Positions 43,847 through 53,089 of a DNA stretch of 64,000 bases are shown here, one piece after another. The notes under the pieces are model-generated. The model was not told the origin of the DNA and did no database searches. It saw nothing but the letters and a program-made list of their open reading frames with translations. Every line of letters begins with the position of its first letter. Positions within the stretch are counted from its first letter, which is position 1. Position numbers and translations under genes: made by a program. The stretch comes from Legionella bononiensis (GTDB lineage: Bacteria > Pseudomonadota > Gammaproteobacteria > Legionellales > Legionellaceae), in contig NZ_JADOBG010000002.1 of the NCBI RefSeq assembly GCF_016786215.1, positions 1 to 64,000 of the forward strand. The letters run 5' to 3'.

Positions 43847-45090
43847 TTACTCTCCTTAGAAGGCGCTAATCCTAAAAGCCCGGTCAGTTGAATTAAGGCT
43901 TTATGATAATCAGCATGAGCTTGTTGGTAATGACGCTCTTCTTCATACAACGAATTAAGGGCTGTGGATAATTCAATATACGTATAACGTCCCATTTGGT
44001 AGCCATCCTGTGCCAATTTGATTGATTTACGCGCCAAAGGTAATAACGAATTCGTCACCAAGCTCGCCTCATAATGACTTTGTTCGGCTTGTAGAAAAGC
44101 CCCATAGACATTTTGACGCACATCAAGGCGTGTACCTTGAAGCTCATGAGCCGTTTGGGTGTATTGTGCCTCAGCGGTTATGATTTTTCCTTGATTTCTA
44201 TTGTAAACAGGGACTTCTGCAAAGGCTGAAGCCACTGCGGCATTACTGCCATCATCAGAGAAATGACGACCGCCTAATTGAATGTTTAAATCCGGCCACA
44301 CAGATTTTTTAACTGCAGTAATAGTCGCACGCTTGGCGTGTAATTGCTGTTGAAGCTGTACTAACTGAGGGCTTTGCGGTAATTTTCTAAGTAACACAGC
44401 CCAGTTCAATGTCACTCCAGGAAGACCTTTATCCACTAATTGTCCATCAACTCGTAATCCATCACCTAATAGACGCGCCAATTTCGCACGCTGAAATAAT
44501 GCATCCCTTGCAGCTTTATTTTCTTGAATACGCGCTTCGCCTAAGCGCACCTGGGCCAAACGTAAGTCTAATTCCGCTCCAGCGCCTGCCTTAACTCGAC
44601 GCTCGATTGCGCTTACGATGTCTTGATTGAGGCGAATAAGTTTTTGGGTGACTTGATGCCATTGACCCGCATAAAGTGCATCCACATAGGCCACACCAAC
44701 TGCCACATAAAGTATCGCTTTTTGTACTTGAATTTGGGCAAGAGAGGCTAAGTAATCTGAATAGGTTGCTTTTTTCAGATACTGCAACCGATTACCCAAA
44801 GGGATGGGCTGGGTCACTGATGCCGTAGTTTCTGCCGCCTCATAACTTGAATAACTCCCCGAGCCGCCAAAGTTTTCTGCGGTTAAAGTCACTTGAGGAT
44901 TGGGATAAAGCCCACTTTGGATAAAAAAACCGCGCATGGCTTGTGCTTTATCTATTTCGGCCTGTAATTCGGGATTATTGCGATAAGCAATGCCCAGGGC
45001 TTGTTTGAATGTCAAAGGGGTGGCCGCGAGTGCCTCACTCGCTACAAGGCTCATTGCACTCCACACAACATAATAAAATAAATAACGCAT
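43843..45090 (-). CDS. helC: HelC/CzcC-type outer-membrane efflux channel
   Basis: A 415-residue TolC-family protein. The signal peptide ends SEALAATPL, followed by LTFKQALGIAYRNNPELQAE, and the two OEP repeats follow. CzcC-like features include GLYPNPQVTLTAENFGGSGS and PLGNRLQYLKKA. It is the first gene of the helCBA operon (4-bp overlap with helB). No dedicated regulator lies directly upstream; the SmtB-type sensor at 38753 is the closest candidate. Confidence 0.94.
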   Translation of the reverse strand: MRYLFYYVVWSAMSLVASEALAATPLTFKQALGIAYRNNPELQAEIDKAQAMRGFFIQSGLYPNPQVTLTAENFGGSGSYSSYEAAETTASVTQPIPLGNRLQYLKKATYSDYLASLAQIQVQKAILYVAVGVAYVDALYAGQWHQVTQKLIRLNQDIVSAIERRVKAGAGAELDLRLAQVRLGEARIQENKAARDALFQRAKLARLLGDGLRVDGQLVDKGLPGVTLNWAVLLRKLPQSPQLVQLQQQLHAKRATITAVKKSVWPDLNIQLGGRHFSDDGSNAAVASAFAEVPVYNRNQGKIITAEAQYTQTAHELQGTRLDVRQNVYGAFLQAEQSHYEASLVTNSLLPLARKSIKLAQDGYQMGRYTYIELSTALNSLYEEERHYQQAHADYHKALIQLTGLLGLAPSKESK

Positions 45091-45258
45091 TCCCTACCCT
45101 ATCAAATCCTTGTCAAACCTTTCGTTCCAGTGTACCTTGATTTTGGGCCTTGATACACCTTATTGCTAAAAAAACCAGAAAATCATAGCATTAAGTCACT
45201 GAAATGATTACCAAACTGGTATACACTGATCTTTATAATCCATTAACTTGTTTATCCT

Positions 45259-45993
45259 ATGCACCTACGATTATTATTTGTTTTTTTAATAATCTTGACT
45301 GCCGAACTTAAGGCTCAGTCATTAACTATTGGAATAGTAGCGTATGACCCGCCGTTTTCAATGAATGCCGACAAAAATCATTTCTTTGGATTTGATGTTG
45401 AGCTCATAACAGAGCTTTGCAAGCAAATTAAAGCTCAGTGTCAATTGAAACCCATGCTGTTTGACGAGCTGTTTACAGAATTAAAAGCGAGTAAAATTGA
45501 CTTGGGGATAGCGGCAATTATCATCACCGACGAACGACAGAAAACCTTTCTCTTTAGTCTTCCCTATCTGGCAAGTGCAGCACGTTTTATGACCACAAAA
45601 AACGACTCAATTACATCTCTTAAAAAACTCAACAATAGATCAATAGGCATTATCAGAGGCTCTCTCTTCAAACAACTCATTACTCAGAAATTTAAAACCA
45701 ATAGGGTTAGAGAATATCCTTCAACTAATCAACTCATCACTGCCTTAAATCAACAGGAAGTGGATGCCTTGCTTATGGATGACTTTTCGGCTGATTATTG
45801 GATAGCCAATAATAACACCTTGTTTAAAGGATTAGGTAAACCCTTCCCCGTCGGCATCGGTTATGGAATCATGGCCAAAATGGATTCTAAGATGCTAATG
45901 AACCAAATCAATCAAGCCTTAAAACATATCGAAAAAAATGGATTTTATTTATCTTTATATCAAAAATATTTTCACACCATACCCATGCATTAA
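45259..45993 (+). CDS. Periplasmic solute-binding protein (SBP family 3)
   Basis: A 244-residue amino-acid-type binding protein. Signal peptide HLRLLFVFLIILTAELKAQ, then LTIGIVAYDPPFSM, GFDVELITELCKQI, LDLGI-type IDLGIAAIIITDERQ and the closing helices. The pattern fits polar or basic amino acid receptors of ABC transporters (ArtJ/HisJ-like), but no permease or ATPase gene is nearby, so it may work with a distant transporter or as a sensor. It is divergent from helC. Confidence 0.88.
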   Translation: MHLRLLFVFLIILTAELKAQSLTIGIVAYDPPFSMNADKNHFFGFDVELITELCKQIKAQCQLKPMLFDELFTELKASKIDLGIAAIIITDERQKTFLFSLPYLASAARFMTTKNDSITSLKKLNNRSIGIIRGSLFKQLITQKFKTNRVREYPSTNQLITALNQQEVDALLMDDFSADYWIANNNTLFKGLGKPFPVGIGYGIMAKMDSKMLMNQINQALKHIEKNGFYLSLYQKYFHTIPMH

Positions 45994-46045
45994 AATATGA
46001 ATCACTAACGGTTATCTTAATGTCAATTTTTTAATTTAATTCGGT

Positions 46046-46219
46046 TTAGTGGTGTCCGTGACCATGACCACGCGGGTGATACCCACCAAATACACGTTTA
46101 GGCTGTTTATTGTTTTTTGAATCTTCCTTATTAATAGAAGAAGCGCAGGAAGCCAACAAAAACATTAAAGAAATGAGCACTAATACATATGGGGTTACCA
46201 AACTAGATTTTTTCATCAT
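46046..46219 (-). CDS. Small His-rich predicted lipoprotein
   Basis: Fifty-seven residues not overlapping any better gene. MMKKSSLVTPYVLVLISLMF leads into lipobox LASC; the mature peptide is basic/polar and ends YHPRGHGHGHH. AAGGATGCG precedes the tandem ATGs. With the lipoprotein at 35611 it brackets the metal efflux genes; the clustered His suggests metal binding at the outer membrane or periplasm (inference). Confidence 0.7.
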   Translation of the reverse strand: MMKKSSLVTPYVLVLISLMFLLASCASSINKEDSKNNKQPKRVFGGYHPRGHGHGHH

Positions 46220-46382
46220 TCGCATCCTTGGAATAACTCACTTGCTGTTATTTTTTAATATCATTATTATGGATGAAATAAAAGTAAATTGTACTCCTTT
46301 GGTTTTATATTCATTCAATATAAAAAAAACGGAGTTAAATTGATGAAATTTTATTCCCGTCAACACCGCACAGGAGGCGAAT

Positions 46383-46829
46383 ATGAAAAAAGAGGTTTTT
46401 ATTTCAATCTGTGGCGGCCTTATTTTTTCGTTATCCACACAAACAATCCTGGCCGATGAAATTCCCAGTCGCACCTTACCTATGTCTGAAATCTTGAAAA
46501 TTCTACAGACTCGCGGTTATAGCGTAATAAGAGAAGTTGAATTTGATGATGGTTTATATGAGGTGGAAGCCTTTGATGAAAAAGGGATTCAGCTTATTAT
46601 TCGAATGAACCCAAATACAGGGGACTTTATCAACACCAATTTAAAAACCAAGAAATACCCCATCTCAATGCTTGAAGCGGCGCAGAGAATTGAGGGCGCT
46701 GGCTATCATACTATTTTCAAAATTGAAGCGCACGGCAGTCAGTATGAGGCAAAGGCCCTTGGTACAGAGGATAAAAAAATTAAATTACGCATCGATGCTA
46801 ATTCTGGCAAAATATATATCCTTGAATAA
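46383..46829 (+). CDS. Periplasmic PepSY-domain protein
   Basis: A 148-residue exported protein: signal peptide FISICGGLIFSLSTQTILAD, then two PepSY-like repeats (MSEILKILQTRGYSVIREVE to NPNTGDF, and MLEAAQRIEGAGYHTIFKIE to DANSGKIY). AGGAGGCG precedes the ATG. PepSY proteins are often found beside metal-transport and two-component genes, where they inhibit proteases or sense envelope state. Its role here is unknown. Confidence 0.85.
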   Translation: MKKEVFISICGGLIFSLSTQTILADEIPSRTLPMSEILKILQTRGYSVIREVEFDDGLYEVEAFDEKGIQLIIRMNPNTGDFINTNLKTKKYPISMLEAAQRIEGAGYHTIFKIEAHGSQYEAKALGTEDKKIKLRIDANSGKIYILE

Positions 46830-47004
46830 GAGAACTAGAGTTATTAATTCTGCAACATTTAAAATTTTTCAATAAATAAAACAGCCAACCTATTTAAGTT
46901 AAGCTTAAAGAAATTTAAGACTTGACATCCTCTATCCTTATCCCAAGAGCCATCACGAATCAGCTGATGCCTGCAATGCTGCCTGTTTTTTAAATCCAAG
47001 GAAG

Positions 47005-47106
47005 GCTTAGCATGCACAAGATAAATATAATGACGTCATAAGAGATTTTCCAATCTAATATTTTAGATTTTTGCATCAGGGCGCAAGTTCCGGAGCGCTA
47101 GGCCAC
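47005..47106 (+). repeat. Right copy of 102-bp recombinase-3'-end repeat (with gene remnant)
   Basis: Inverted partner of 27925-28027. On the plus strand it reads AQDKYNDVIRDFPI and stop (47014-47058), the end of the same recombinase family as the left relic (AQDKYNDVIGDFPV), then the conserved trailer with GCATCAGGGCGCAAGTTC. A 2-bp deletion breaks the frame just upstream, and nothing recombinase-like remains before about 47005. Confidence 0.75.
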
Positions 47107-47209
47107 TTACCATCAAAAGTTAGCGCTTATTTTAACAAAATAATTTGTTTTCATATAGTTAGCATTAAGAATTTGAATGCTTAAGTTACAGAAACGGAGC
47201 AAATGTGAA

Positions 47210-47365
47210 CTAGAACCTCCTTTCTGTAAAATAGAGGCTAATAAAGGCAGATAATCGCAAAATATCCCACACAATAAATACCCAGCCAAAAATTTCTTTG
47301 AAAACTTCTCGTGAACTTTTAATAAAAGGGTCCCAAAAATGCTTGAATAAATACATGATGTTCAT
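47210..47365 (-). CDS. Doubtful small membrane protein
   Basis: About 51 residues from ATG 47365 (MNIMYLFKHFWDPFIKSSRE, then a hydrophobic segment). No good ribosome site, and the region is otherwise gene-free and full of relics. It may be a real small gene or chance. The surrounding stretch 47.1-47.5 kb holds nothing else I can support. Confidence 0.3.
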   Translation of the reverse strand: MNIMYLFKHFWDPFIKSSREVFKEIFGWVFIVWDILRLSAFISLYFTERRF

Positions 47366-47529
47366 GTGACATAAAGTTGTTATAGTATTTTCATACAGAT
47401 AGATAACCAAAGTCTTTCTTTATTAGTAATTAATTTTCCAAATACTGCTAGAAAAACAAATAGTTCTATTCAATGTCTAGAGTGAATTCTTTAAAAAAAT
47501 TTATTTTTAGGTAACAATGGCACTTTAAT

Positions 47530-48240
47530 ACTAGGGCGTGTTTTTAAAGTTTCAGCCACAATATAATACTTACTAGAGTTAGTGCTCCTAGAAACATGAT
47601 AGCTGTTTTATCATAATGTGTAGCAATTCTCCTAAAACTTTTGACTCGATTAAAAAAACGCTCAACGTAATTACGCTCTTTGTATATATGTGTATCATGC
47701 TCTATAGGTATGATGCGATTCTTTTTGGATGGGATGACCGCCGTGATTCCTCTATTTTTCAACTCCCCGCGAAATTCATTGCTATCATAAGCCTTATCGG
47801 CTAATAAATACTCGGATAGTTCATCACCGAGCAATTCCTTTGCTGTTTTTATCTCACTGTCTTGTCCAGGTGTTAAAATAAAACTCAAAGGCAATCCAAA
47901 AGAATCAACCTTTACATGGATTTTTGAGCTAAAACCACCTTTGCTTCGGCCTAGTGCTTGTTTCTCTTGGCCGCCTTGAGCTCCAGCCGCATGTTGATGT
48001 GCTCGAATAACGCTACCATCCATCATGTGCCATTCGTGATCGCCATCTTTTTTTTAAAATTTCAAGTATTCCATTGAAATGTCCATTTTTAACCCATCGA
48101 TTATAGCGACCATAAACACTTTGCCATTTTCCATAATCAGGTGGCAAATCTCTCCAAGGCGCGCCAGTCCTGATAATCCAGCAAACCGCTTCGATAAATA
48201 ATCGATCATTTTCACCATGACGACATTTGGGCGCATGTGA
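47530..48240 (-). mobile_element. Truncated IS5-family (IS427-type) insertion sequence
   Basis: Two frames of one transposase. The first part (from about 48236, in the frame reading [16 protein letters not shown] then [20 protein letters not shown]) continues through a slippery A8 run (plus-strand T8 near 48047-48054) into the second frame ([55 protein letters not shown]; stop 47544). DDE residues: Asp in MMDGS, Asp in LLADKAYDS, Glu in YVERFF. About 25 N-terminal residues and the upstream terminal repeat are missing at the junction near 48236, so the copy is probably immobile. Confidence 0.85.
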
Positions 48241-48278
48241 GCTTATAATAATGGGAAAAATTATTTAAAGGAGAAACC

Positions 48279-48640
48279 ATGTTAAAAAAGTAGCGTTTAC
48301 CATGTATCCTGTCGAAAATTTAGATCGAGCGATGGATTTTTATAAAAAAAATCTTGGTTTAATACCTAGCAAAATATCTGCGAATGGTCATTGGATAGAG
48401 TACGACTTACCCCAAGGCGGATGCTTTGCAATCACAACCCTTGCGGAAGGTGTTAAACCAAGTGCTGTGTCCGGGGGTAGTATTGCTTTTGAAGTGGAAG
48501 GTTTGGATTCCTTAACGCAACAATTAAAAAAGAATGGGGTAACATTCAAATTGGATACTTTTTCATCACCCGTATGTAGAATGGCAATTATCATCGATTC
48601 TGAAGGAAATGCTATTACACTGCATGAGCTCAATCAATAA
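48279..48640 (+). pseudogene. Glyoxalase/VOC-family protein with N-terminal frameshift
   Basis: A metal-dependent VOC fold protein (ENLDRAMDFYKKNLGLIPSK, AVSGGSIAFEVEGLDSLTQQ, CRMAIIIDSEGNAITLHE). The good ribosome site AAAGGAGAAACC serves ATG 48279, but after MLKK the six-A run (48284-48289) puts a stop in frame. With seven As it would read MLKKVAFTMYPVENLDRA and join the body. An internal ATG at 48302 could give a 112-residue product lacking the first strand. Mutation or sequencing error cannot be told apart here. Confidence 0.65.
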
Positions 48641-48659
48641 GTCTGTATACAAAGGATAA

Positions 48660-49222
48660 ATGATGATGTTTGCTAAATGTTCTGTATTTATTGCTACAAG
48701 TCTTGATGGCTTTATTGCAAGAGATAATGGTTCTATTGATTGGCTAATGAAAGCAAATGAGCTTGTGCCCCCAGGTGAGGATGGTGGTTATAAAGAGTTC
48801 ATATCTACGGTCGATGGACTCATTATGGGGAGGCATTCTTTTGAGAAAGTCTTATCATTCGACCCTTGGCCTTATGGTGAGCTTCCTGTCATAGTGATGA
48901 GTAGCAAACCTATAGAAATTCCTGCTCATTTAAAATATGTTTCAGCATCTTCCGAAACACCCATCGAGCTCGTTAAGCGGTTAACTGATGAAGGATTTAA
49001 GCATCTTTATATTGATGGAGGAATAACTGTCCAAAATTTTATAGCCGCGAATTTAATCCATGAATAACAATAACCATCGCACCAGTCTTGCTAGGTTCTG
49101 GTCGTTCATTATTTGTACATTTGACACAAGACATTGAACTGGAGCATCTTGAAACCAAATGTATTGGCGGTGGTTTTGTTCAGTTGAAATATCGGATGGC
49201 TGCGGTACAGGCGAACCCATAG
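48660..49222 (+). pseudogene. Dihydrofolate-reductase-like (RibD C-terminal) protein, frameshifted
   Basis: FAKCSVFIATSLDGFIARDN, DGLIMGRHSFEKVLSFDPWP and FKHLYIDGGITVQNFIAANL are hallmarks of the DHFR-like/RibD-C family (NADPH-dependent reductases). The frame stops at 49065-49067 after LIHE. One base is missing; in the shifted frame the protein continues ITITIAPVLLGSGRSLF, then FVQLKY near 49190. The last residues then run into methyltransferase DNA in the wrong frame. So the gene has a frameshift and a fused 3' end. Confidence 0.75.
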
Positions 49223-49668
49223 CACAATTTTTAATTAAACAAGGATATAAAGTAACGGGCATTGATGCAAGTCAAAAAATGATTGAGCAATACAAGATAA
49301 GATTCCCAGATGCAAAATGGCTACTTGCTGATATGAGAACTTTAGATTTACAAGAGAAATTCGATGCGGTCATTGCCTGGCATAGTTTCTTTCATTTACC
49401 TCATGATGATCAACGAAAAACATTAAAATCTCTTGCTTCTTTGGTAGAGCAAAATGGTTTATTAATATTTACTTCCGGACCCGAGTACGGGGAAGTCTGG
49501 GGTGATAATGGGGGATATGATTTATATCATGCATCCCTTTCGTCTGAAGAATATACTCAAATTCTTCTAAAGTGCCATTTTAAAGTCCTTGTACATAACA
49601 TTAGGGATCCTGATTGTGGGGAAGCAACTGTTTGGGTTGCTCAAAAAAACCACATTACTCCAGAGTAA
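49159..49668 (+). pseudogene. N-terminally truncated class I SAM methyltransferase
   Basis: From about 49197 the sequence reads DGCGTGEPIAQFLIKQGYKV, then TGIDASQKMIEQYKIRFPDA, DMRTLDLQEKFDAVIAWHSF and GLLIFTSGP: motif I through post-motif II of a class I methyltransferase. The part before motif I (about 40 residues) is replaced by the 3' end of the DHFR-like gene; the ATG at 49159 is out-of-frame DHFR sequence. SAM binding may be partly retained, but the protein is probably inactive. Confidence 0.75.
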
Positions 49669-49684
49669 AATGAAAAAAACTTCT

Positions 49685-50155
49685 TCAAATCTTATACTCA
49701 AAAATAATGGGATATCTATTTGGCATCATAGGAGATTTTTTAACACCAATTTTGATGCATCCCATTTTCTTGTAAAATGGTTCAGCACCAGGATCGCTCC
49801 ATAATTTGAATCTACTAACACCATTTGATTTAAAATCTTCTACCATCATAGACCACATTTTTTTACCGAAGCCTTTACCAATATAATCTAGATCAATAAA
49901 AAAATTATCCAGTTCAGACTCTTTATTTCTGATGCTAAAACTATAAAAACCCATCACCTTTTCGGGTTTTTCAGTATTTCTTTCACAAAAAAGTTGCACT
50001 GTATTTTTTTCAAGATAGTCTGTGGTCATTTGAAAAAGCTGCATGAATTTATCCATAAATGCTTTATCATATCCCCAATAAGATTTTGAGCGATACATTA
50101 ACTCATTGATCTGTTTTAATTCATGGACACCAGCTCGTACACATTTTACAATCAT
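49685..50155 (-). CDS. GNAT-family N-acetyltransferase
   Basis: A 156-residue acetyltransferase. The acetyl-CoA binding loop is YIGKGFGKKMWSMMVEDF, preceded by the strand NFFIDLDYIG and followed by LWSDPGAEPFYKKMGCIKIG, as in standard GNAT domains. The substrate is not evident. It is convergent with the methyltransferase relic. The ATG has only a weak ribosome site. Confidence 0.88.
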   Translation of the reverse strand: MIVKCVRAGVHELKQINELMYRSKSYWGYDKAFMDKFMQLFQMTTDYLEKNTVQLFCERNTEKPEKVMGFYSFSIRNKESELDNFFIDLDYIGKGFGKKMWSMMVEDFKSNGVSRFKLWSDPGAEPFYKKMGCIKIGVKKSPMMPNRYPIIFEYKI

Positions 50156-50303
50156 CTAGACCCTAACAATTTTTAATAGAAGCGCTATATCCGAATCGCC
50201 ATAGAGCCAGTATTTAGCATCATCAGTATATTTCAGCCACTAATTTTACATCATACTGAGGCTACTGGTAAAATCGAAAACCAAAACTTTATCCTCTAAA
50301 ACA

Positions 50304-51812
50304 ATGACTATTGAACAGAATGAATTAGAGATTAAAAATAATCTACATCAAAGCATTACATGGGGACAACCTATTCCACTTTCCCCAATCTTAGCCCCTG
50401 ACTGTCCTTACCCAGTTGAGGCACTTCCCTCAATTGTTAAAAAAGCCGTAGTAGACTATCAACAATATGGACAGCAACCTCTGCCTTTGATTGCATGCAG
50501 CGCCTTGGCTAACATGTCTTTATCATGTCAATCACTTGCCAATGTAGCGCGAGACAACTATTTAATTAGTCCTGTATCGCTTTATTTTTTAATTGCCAGC
50601 GGCTCTGGCACCCGAAAAACTGCTGCAGATAATGTTTTTTCGAGGGCAGCGCGTCACTGGGAAACACTTATTCGTAAAAGGCGCGAACCTGAAGTGTTGT
50701 CAGCGCTAACGCAACACCAAGTATGGCAAATGGAAAAAGACAGTTTATTCTCCCAAATCAAACGTGCAACCTATACGGGAGAAGACTCGGATTATGCCAA
50801 AGAAATGCTTGATGAGTTAATTCATCAAGAACCGGAAATTCCTTTGCAACCCACTCTTTATTTTGAAGATGCTACCCAAGAAGCACTGGCTATTCATTTA
50901 GCCCAAGGTTGGCCTTCTGCATCCTTATGGTCTGATGAGGCAGGCATCATCTTGGGTAGCCATAGCATGCAAGGCAATCCAACTCGTTTTGTAGCATTGC
51001 TTAATCGTTTGTGGGACGGTAAGACGTTCACAGCACATCGTAAGACAACGCAAGGATTTACCATTGAAAATCGGCGTTTAACACTTAACTTGATGATGCA
51101 ACCGCTTATCTTACAACAACTTACCAAGCAAGCATCCGGTATTAGCCGACAAAGCGGTTTTTTAGCTCGTTGCCTTATGGCTTATCCTGCCAATAGTATG
51201 GGAAATCGATTTTACCAAGAGCCGCCTGCCTCTTTACATTCTCTAACCCATTATGAGCAACGCGTCACTGCCTGCTTAAACCAGTCAGAACAATTAAGCC
51301 ATCAAGGTTGTATTCAACTTCCATTGTTGAAAATGAGTATGGCCGCAAAACAACAATGGATTTTATTTTTTAATGCAGTGGAAGCTGGGTTAAAACCTCA
51401 AGGCCAGTGGGTCGATGTCGTTGATTTCGCGTCAAAGGCCGCTGAAAATACAGCGCGGCTTGCAGCACTCTTTCATCTTTTTGAAGGACGCCATGGGGAT
51501 ATTGGTGTAGAGCATACCGAAAATGCCATTGAAATAATTAGTTGGCATTTGCAAGAAGCACGACGAATTATGCCTACTGAAACCGTTTCTTTGCAGTTTT
51601 CCGATGCCCTAAAACTTATGGACTGGTTTATTGAAAAAAATATTAGTTCAACAACCTTACGAACTATTCAACAATTAAGTCCATTGCGAGATAAAATAAA
51701 ACGCGACCAAGCGGTTGAATTATTAGTGGAGCACAATCAAATACGCATTGTAAAATCAGGTTCAAAAACGATGGTGGAAGTGAATCCACGCGCATGCAAA
51801 GTGCCAACATGA
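50304..51812 (+). CDS. DUF3987 (YfjI-like) mobile-element protein
   Basis: A 502-residue protein of the DUF3987/YfjI family found in prophages and genomic islands. Visible blocks: YPVEALPSIVKKAVVDYQQY, PVSLYFLIASGSGTRKTAAD (a P-loop-like GSGTRKT near residue 100) and SLWSDEAGIILGSHSMQG (Walker-B-like). Some members sit beside primase-like genes and may assist replication. No upstream replication partner remains here, and the role is unknown. Confidence 0.85.
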   Translation: MTIEQNELEIKNNLHQSITWGQPIPLSPILAPDCPYPVEALPSIVKKAVVDYQQYGQQPLPLIACSALANMSLSCQSLANVARDNYLISPVSLYFLIASGSGTRKTAADNVFSRAARHWETLIRKRREPEVLSALTQHQVWQMEKDSLFSQIKRATYTGEDSDYAKEMLDELIHQEPEIPLQPTLYFEDATQEALAIHLAQGWPSASLWSDEAGIILGSHSMQGNPTRFVALLNRLWDGKTFTAHRKTTQGFTIENRRLTLNLMMQPLILQQLTKQASGISRQSGFLARCLMAYPANSMGNRFYQEPPASLHSLTHYEQRVTACLNQSEQLSHQGCIQLPLLKMSMAAKQQWILFFNAVEAGLKPQGQWVDVVDFASKAAENTARLAALFHLFEGRHGDIGVEHTENAIEIISWHLQEARRIMPTETVSLQFSDALKLMDWFIEKNISSTTLRTIQQLSPLRDKIKRDQAVELLVEHNQIRIVKSGSKTMVEVNPRACKVPT

Positions 51813-51862
51813 GTTTTGTTTAATACTTTTAACTTTATCACACCAATTTACAGGAGAAACTC

Positions 51863-52438
51863 GTGCCCTTTAACATGCTAAAAGAATGGTTGAACAAGGA
51901 AAAAGAAAGGGGGATTGAGGATCCTTCCTGTGCTGTTTTAAGTACTTGTAGCAGCTCTAGCGAACCTCATAGTCGAGTGGTGGCCATTCGGGAAATTGAA
52001 ACAGAGAGTCTTTTATTTTTTACGCAGCAAAAAACACGCAAGGTTGCTGAATTATTAAATAACCCTAAATCCTGTTTAAATTTTTTATTTGCGATGCAGA
52101 ACCGACAAGTTATTTTAGAAAGTACAGCAATCCCCATTTCTCAAGAAGAAAATGAAGCTTTTTGGAGTACTCTTCCTCGTGAACGCCAATTGAGATTCTC
52201 TGCTTATGCTCCTACTTCAGGACTTGTCATTAAAGATTTAAACCAATTGGAAACCAGGAAAAAAGAATTGAGTGATCAATTTGCAGGACTTCCTATCCCT
52301 ATGAGCGAGTATTATTTCGGTTTTCGCTTTATCCCAGAAACATGGATTTTCTACACGGTCGGCTCTATTTCTTTTTCTGAAGTAATTCGCTATACGAAGA
52401 TAGAAGATTCTTGGAAATCAGAATTAATTTCCCCATAG
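51863..52438 (+). CDS. pdxH: Pyridoxamine 5'-phosphate oxidase-like protein
   Basis: A 191-residue FMN flavoprotein of the PdxH family, which oxidises pyridoxamine/pyridoxine 5'-phosphate to pyridoxal phosphate. GTG start after CAGGAGAAACTC. Blocks: SCAVLSTCSSSSEPHSRVVA, FFTQQKTRKVAELLNNPKSC, FWSTLPRERQLRFSAYAPTS and the C-terminal FRFIPETWIFY. The usual PdxH end (R-L-hydrophobic-P) is replaced, so it may be a divergent paralogue. It is followed 8 bp later by a NIF3-like gene. Confidence 0.82.
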   Translation: MPFNMLKEWLNKEKERGIEDPSCAVLSTCSSSSEPHSRVVAIREIETESLLFFTQQKTRKVAELLNNPKSCLNFLFAMQNRQVILESTAIPISQEENEAFWSTLPRERQLRFSAYAPTSGLVIKDLNQLETRKKELSDQFAGLPIPMSEYYFGFRFIPETWIFYTVGSISFSEVIRYTKIEDSWKSELISP

Positions 52439-52446
52439 GTGATATC

Positions 52447-52758
52447 ATGTACATGCTTTGTTTTTGTGTTCCAGAAACCCATTTAGAAATTGTTAAAAAT
52501 GCTATTTTTGCTACAGGCGCAGGGAGTGTTGATCATTATCAGCATTGTGCTTGGCAAACATTGGGTGAGGGGCAATTTATGCCATTACCTGGAAGCCATG
52601 CTTTTATTGGGGAAATCAATCAGCTTGAAAGAGTACCTGAATATAAAGTAGAAATTATCTGTACTGAAGAGCAAATCACAGTGGCTGTTGCGGCCTTAAA
52701 GAAGGCTCATCCCTATGAATCACCTTCTTATCAAGCGTTTCGGGTTGAGAGTATCTAA
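52447..52758 (+). CDS. NIF3/YqfO-like (CutA-fold) protein
   Basis: A 103-residue protein corresponding to the inserted CutA-like domain of NIF3 proteins: MLCFCVPETHLEIVKNAIFA, GAGSVDHYQHCAWQTLGEGQ and the closing HPYESPSYQAF. AGGTGAT precedes ATG 52447; the longer frame from 52411 overlaps pdxH and lacks a site. Function unknown, possibly metal binding. Confidence 0.85.
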   Translation: MYMLCFCVPETHLEIVKNAIFATGAGSVDHYQHCAWQTLGEGQFMPLPGSHAFIGEINQLERVPEYKVEIICTEEQITVAVAALKKAHPYESPSYQAFRVESI

Positions 52759-52813
52759 TAATAAACAATGCTTCCAATATGAACCAACTTACATTCAAAT
52801 AAGGACCTAAAAA

Positions 52814-52996
52814 ATGTTACCCAAAAATGCCAGTTTGGGACATATAGCCCTAGCAGTTAATAAACTTGCTGAATGTGAGCAGTTTTATAATTTATTGGGA
52901 TTGCAAACAGAACTTAAAACGATGGGCTACGTTTATCTTACAGGCAATAGCGACAATTGTGAAATTGGGGGAAAATCGTTGAATCTAACGCTCTAA
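52814..52996 (+). pseudogene. Truncated VOC/glyoxalase-family gene
   Basis: Sixty residues: KNASLGHIALAVNKLAECEQ, FYNLLGLQTELKTMGYVYLT are the first half of a VOC domain (usual length 120-140). The sequence loses family likeness after LTGNSDN and stops at 52996. The remaining domain is absent downstream, so this is a 5' gene relic although the ribosome site AAGGACC is intact. Confidence 0.65.
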
Positions 52997-53089
52997 TATA
53001 AATAAAAATGTTCTCTTGTATGCCACTTTTATCACGATCGTTACTTCCAATACGGTTGTAACCTAAAATAGTAGCGACGATGCAAAATT

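Noticed and set aside
46110-46343. 77-codon plus-strand frame
   Set aside because: It overlaps the His-rich lipoprotein on the other strand, which has a ribosome site, signal sequence and lipobox.
48054-48236. 60-codon minus-strand frame as a gene
   Set aside because: It is the wrong frame of the IS5 transposase; the frame with [10 protein letters not shown] is the real one.
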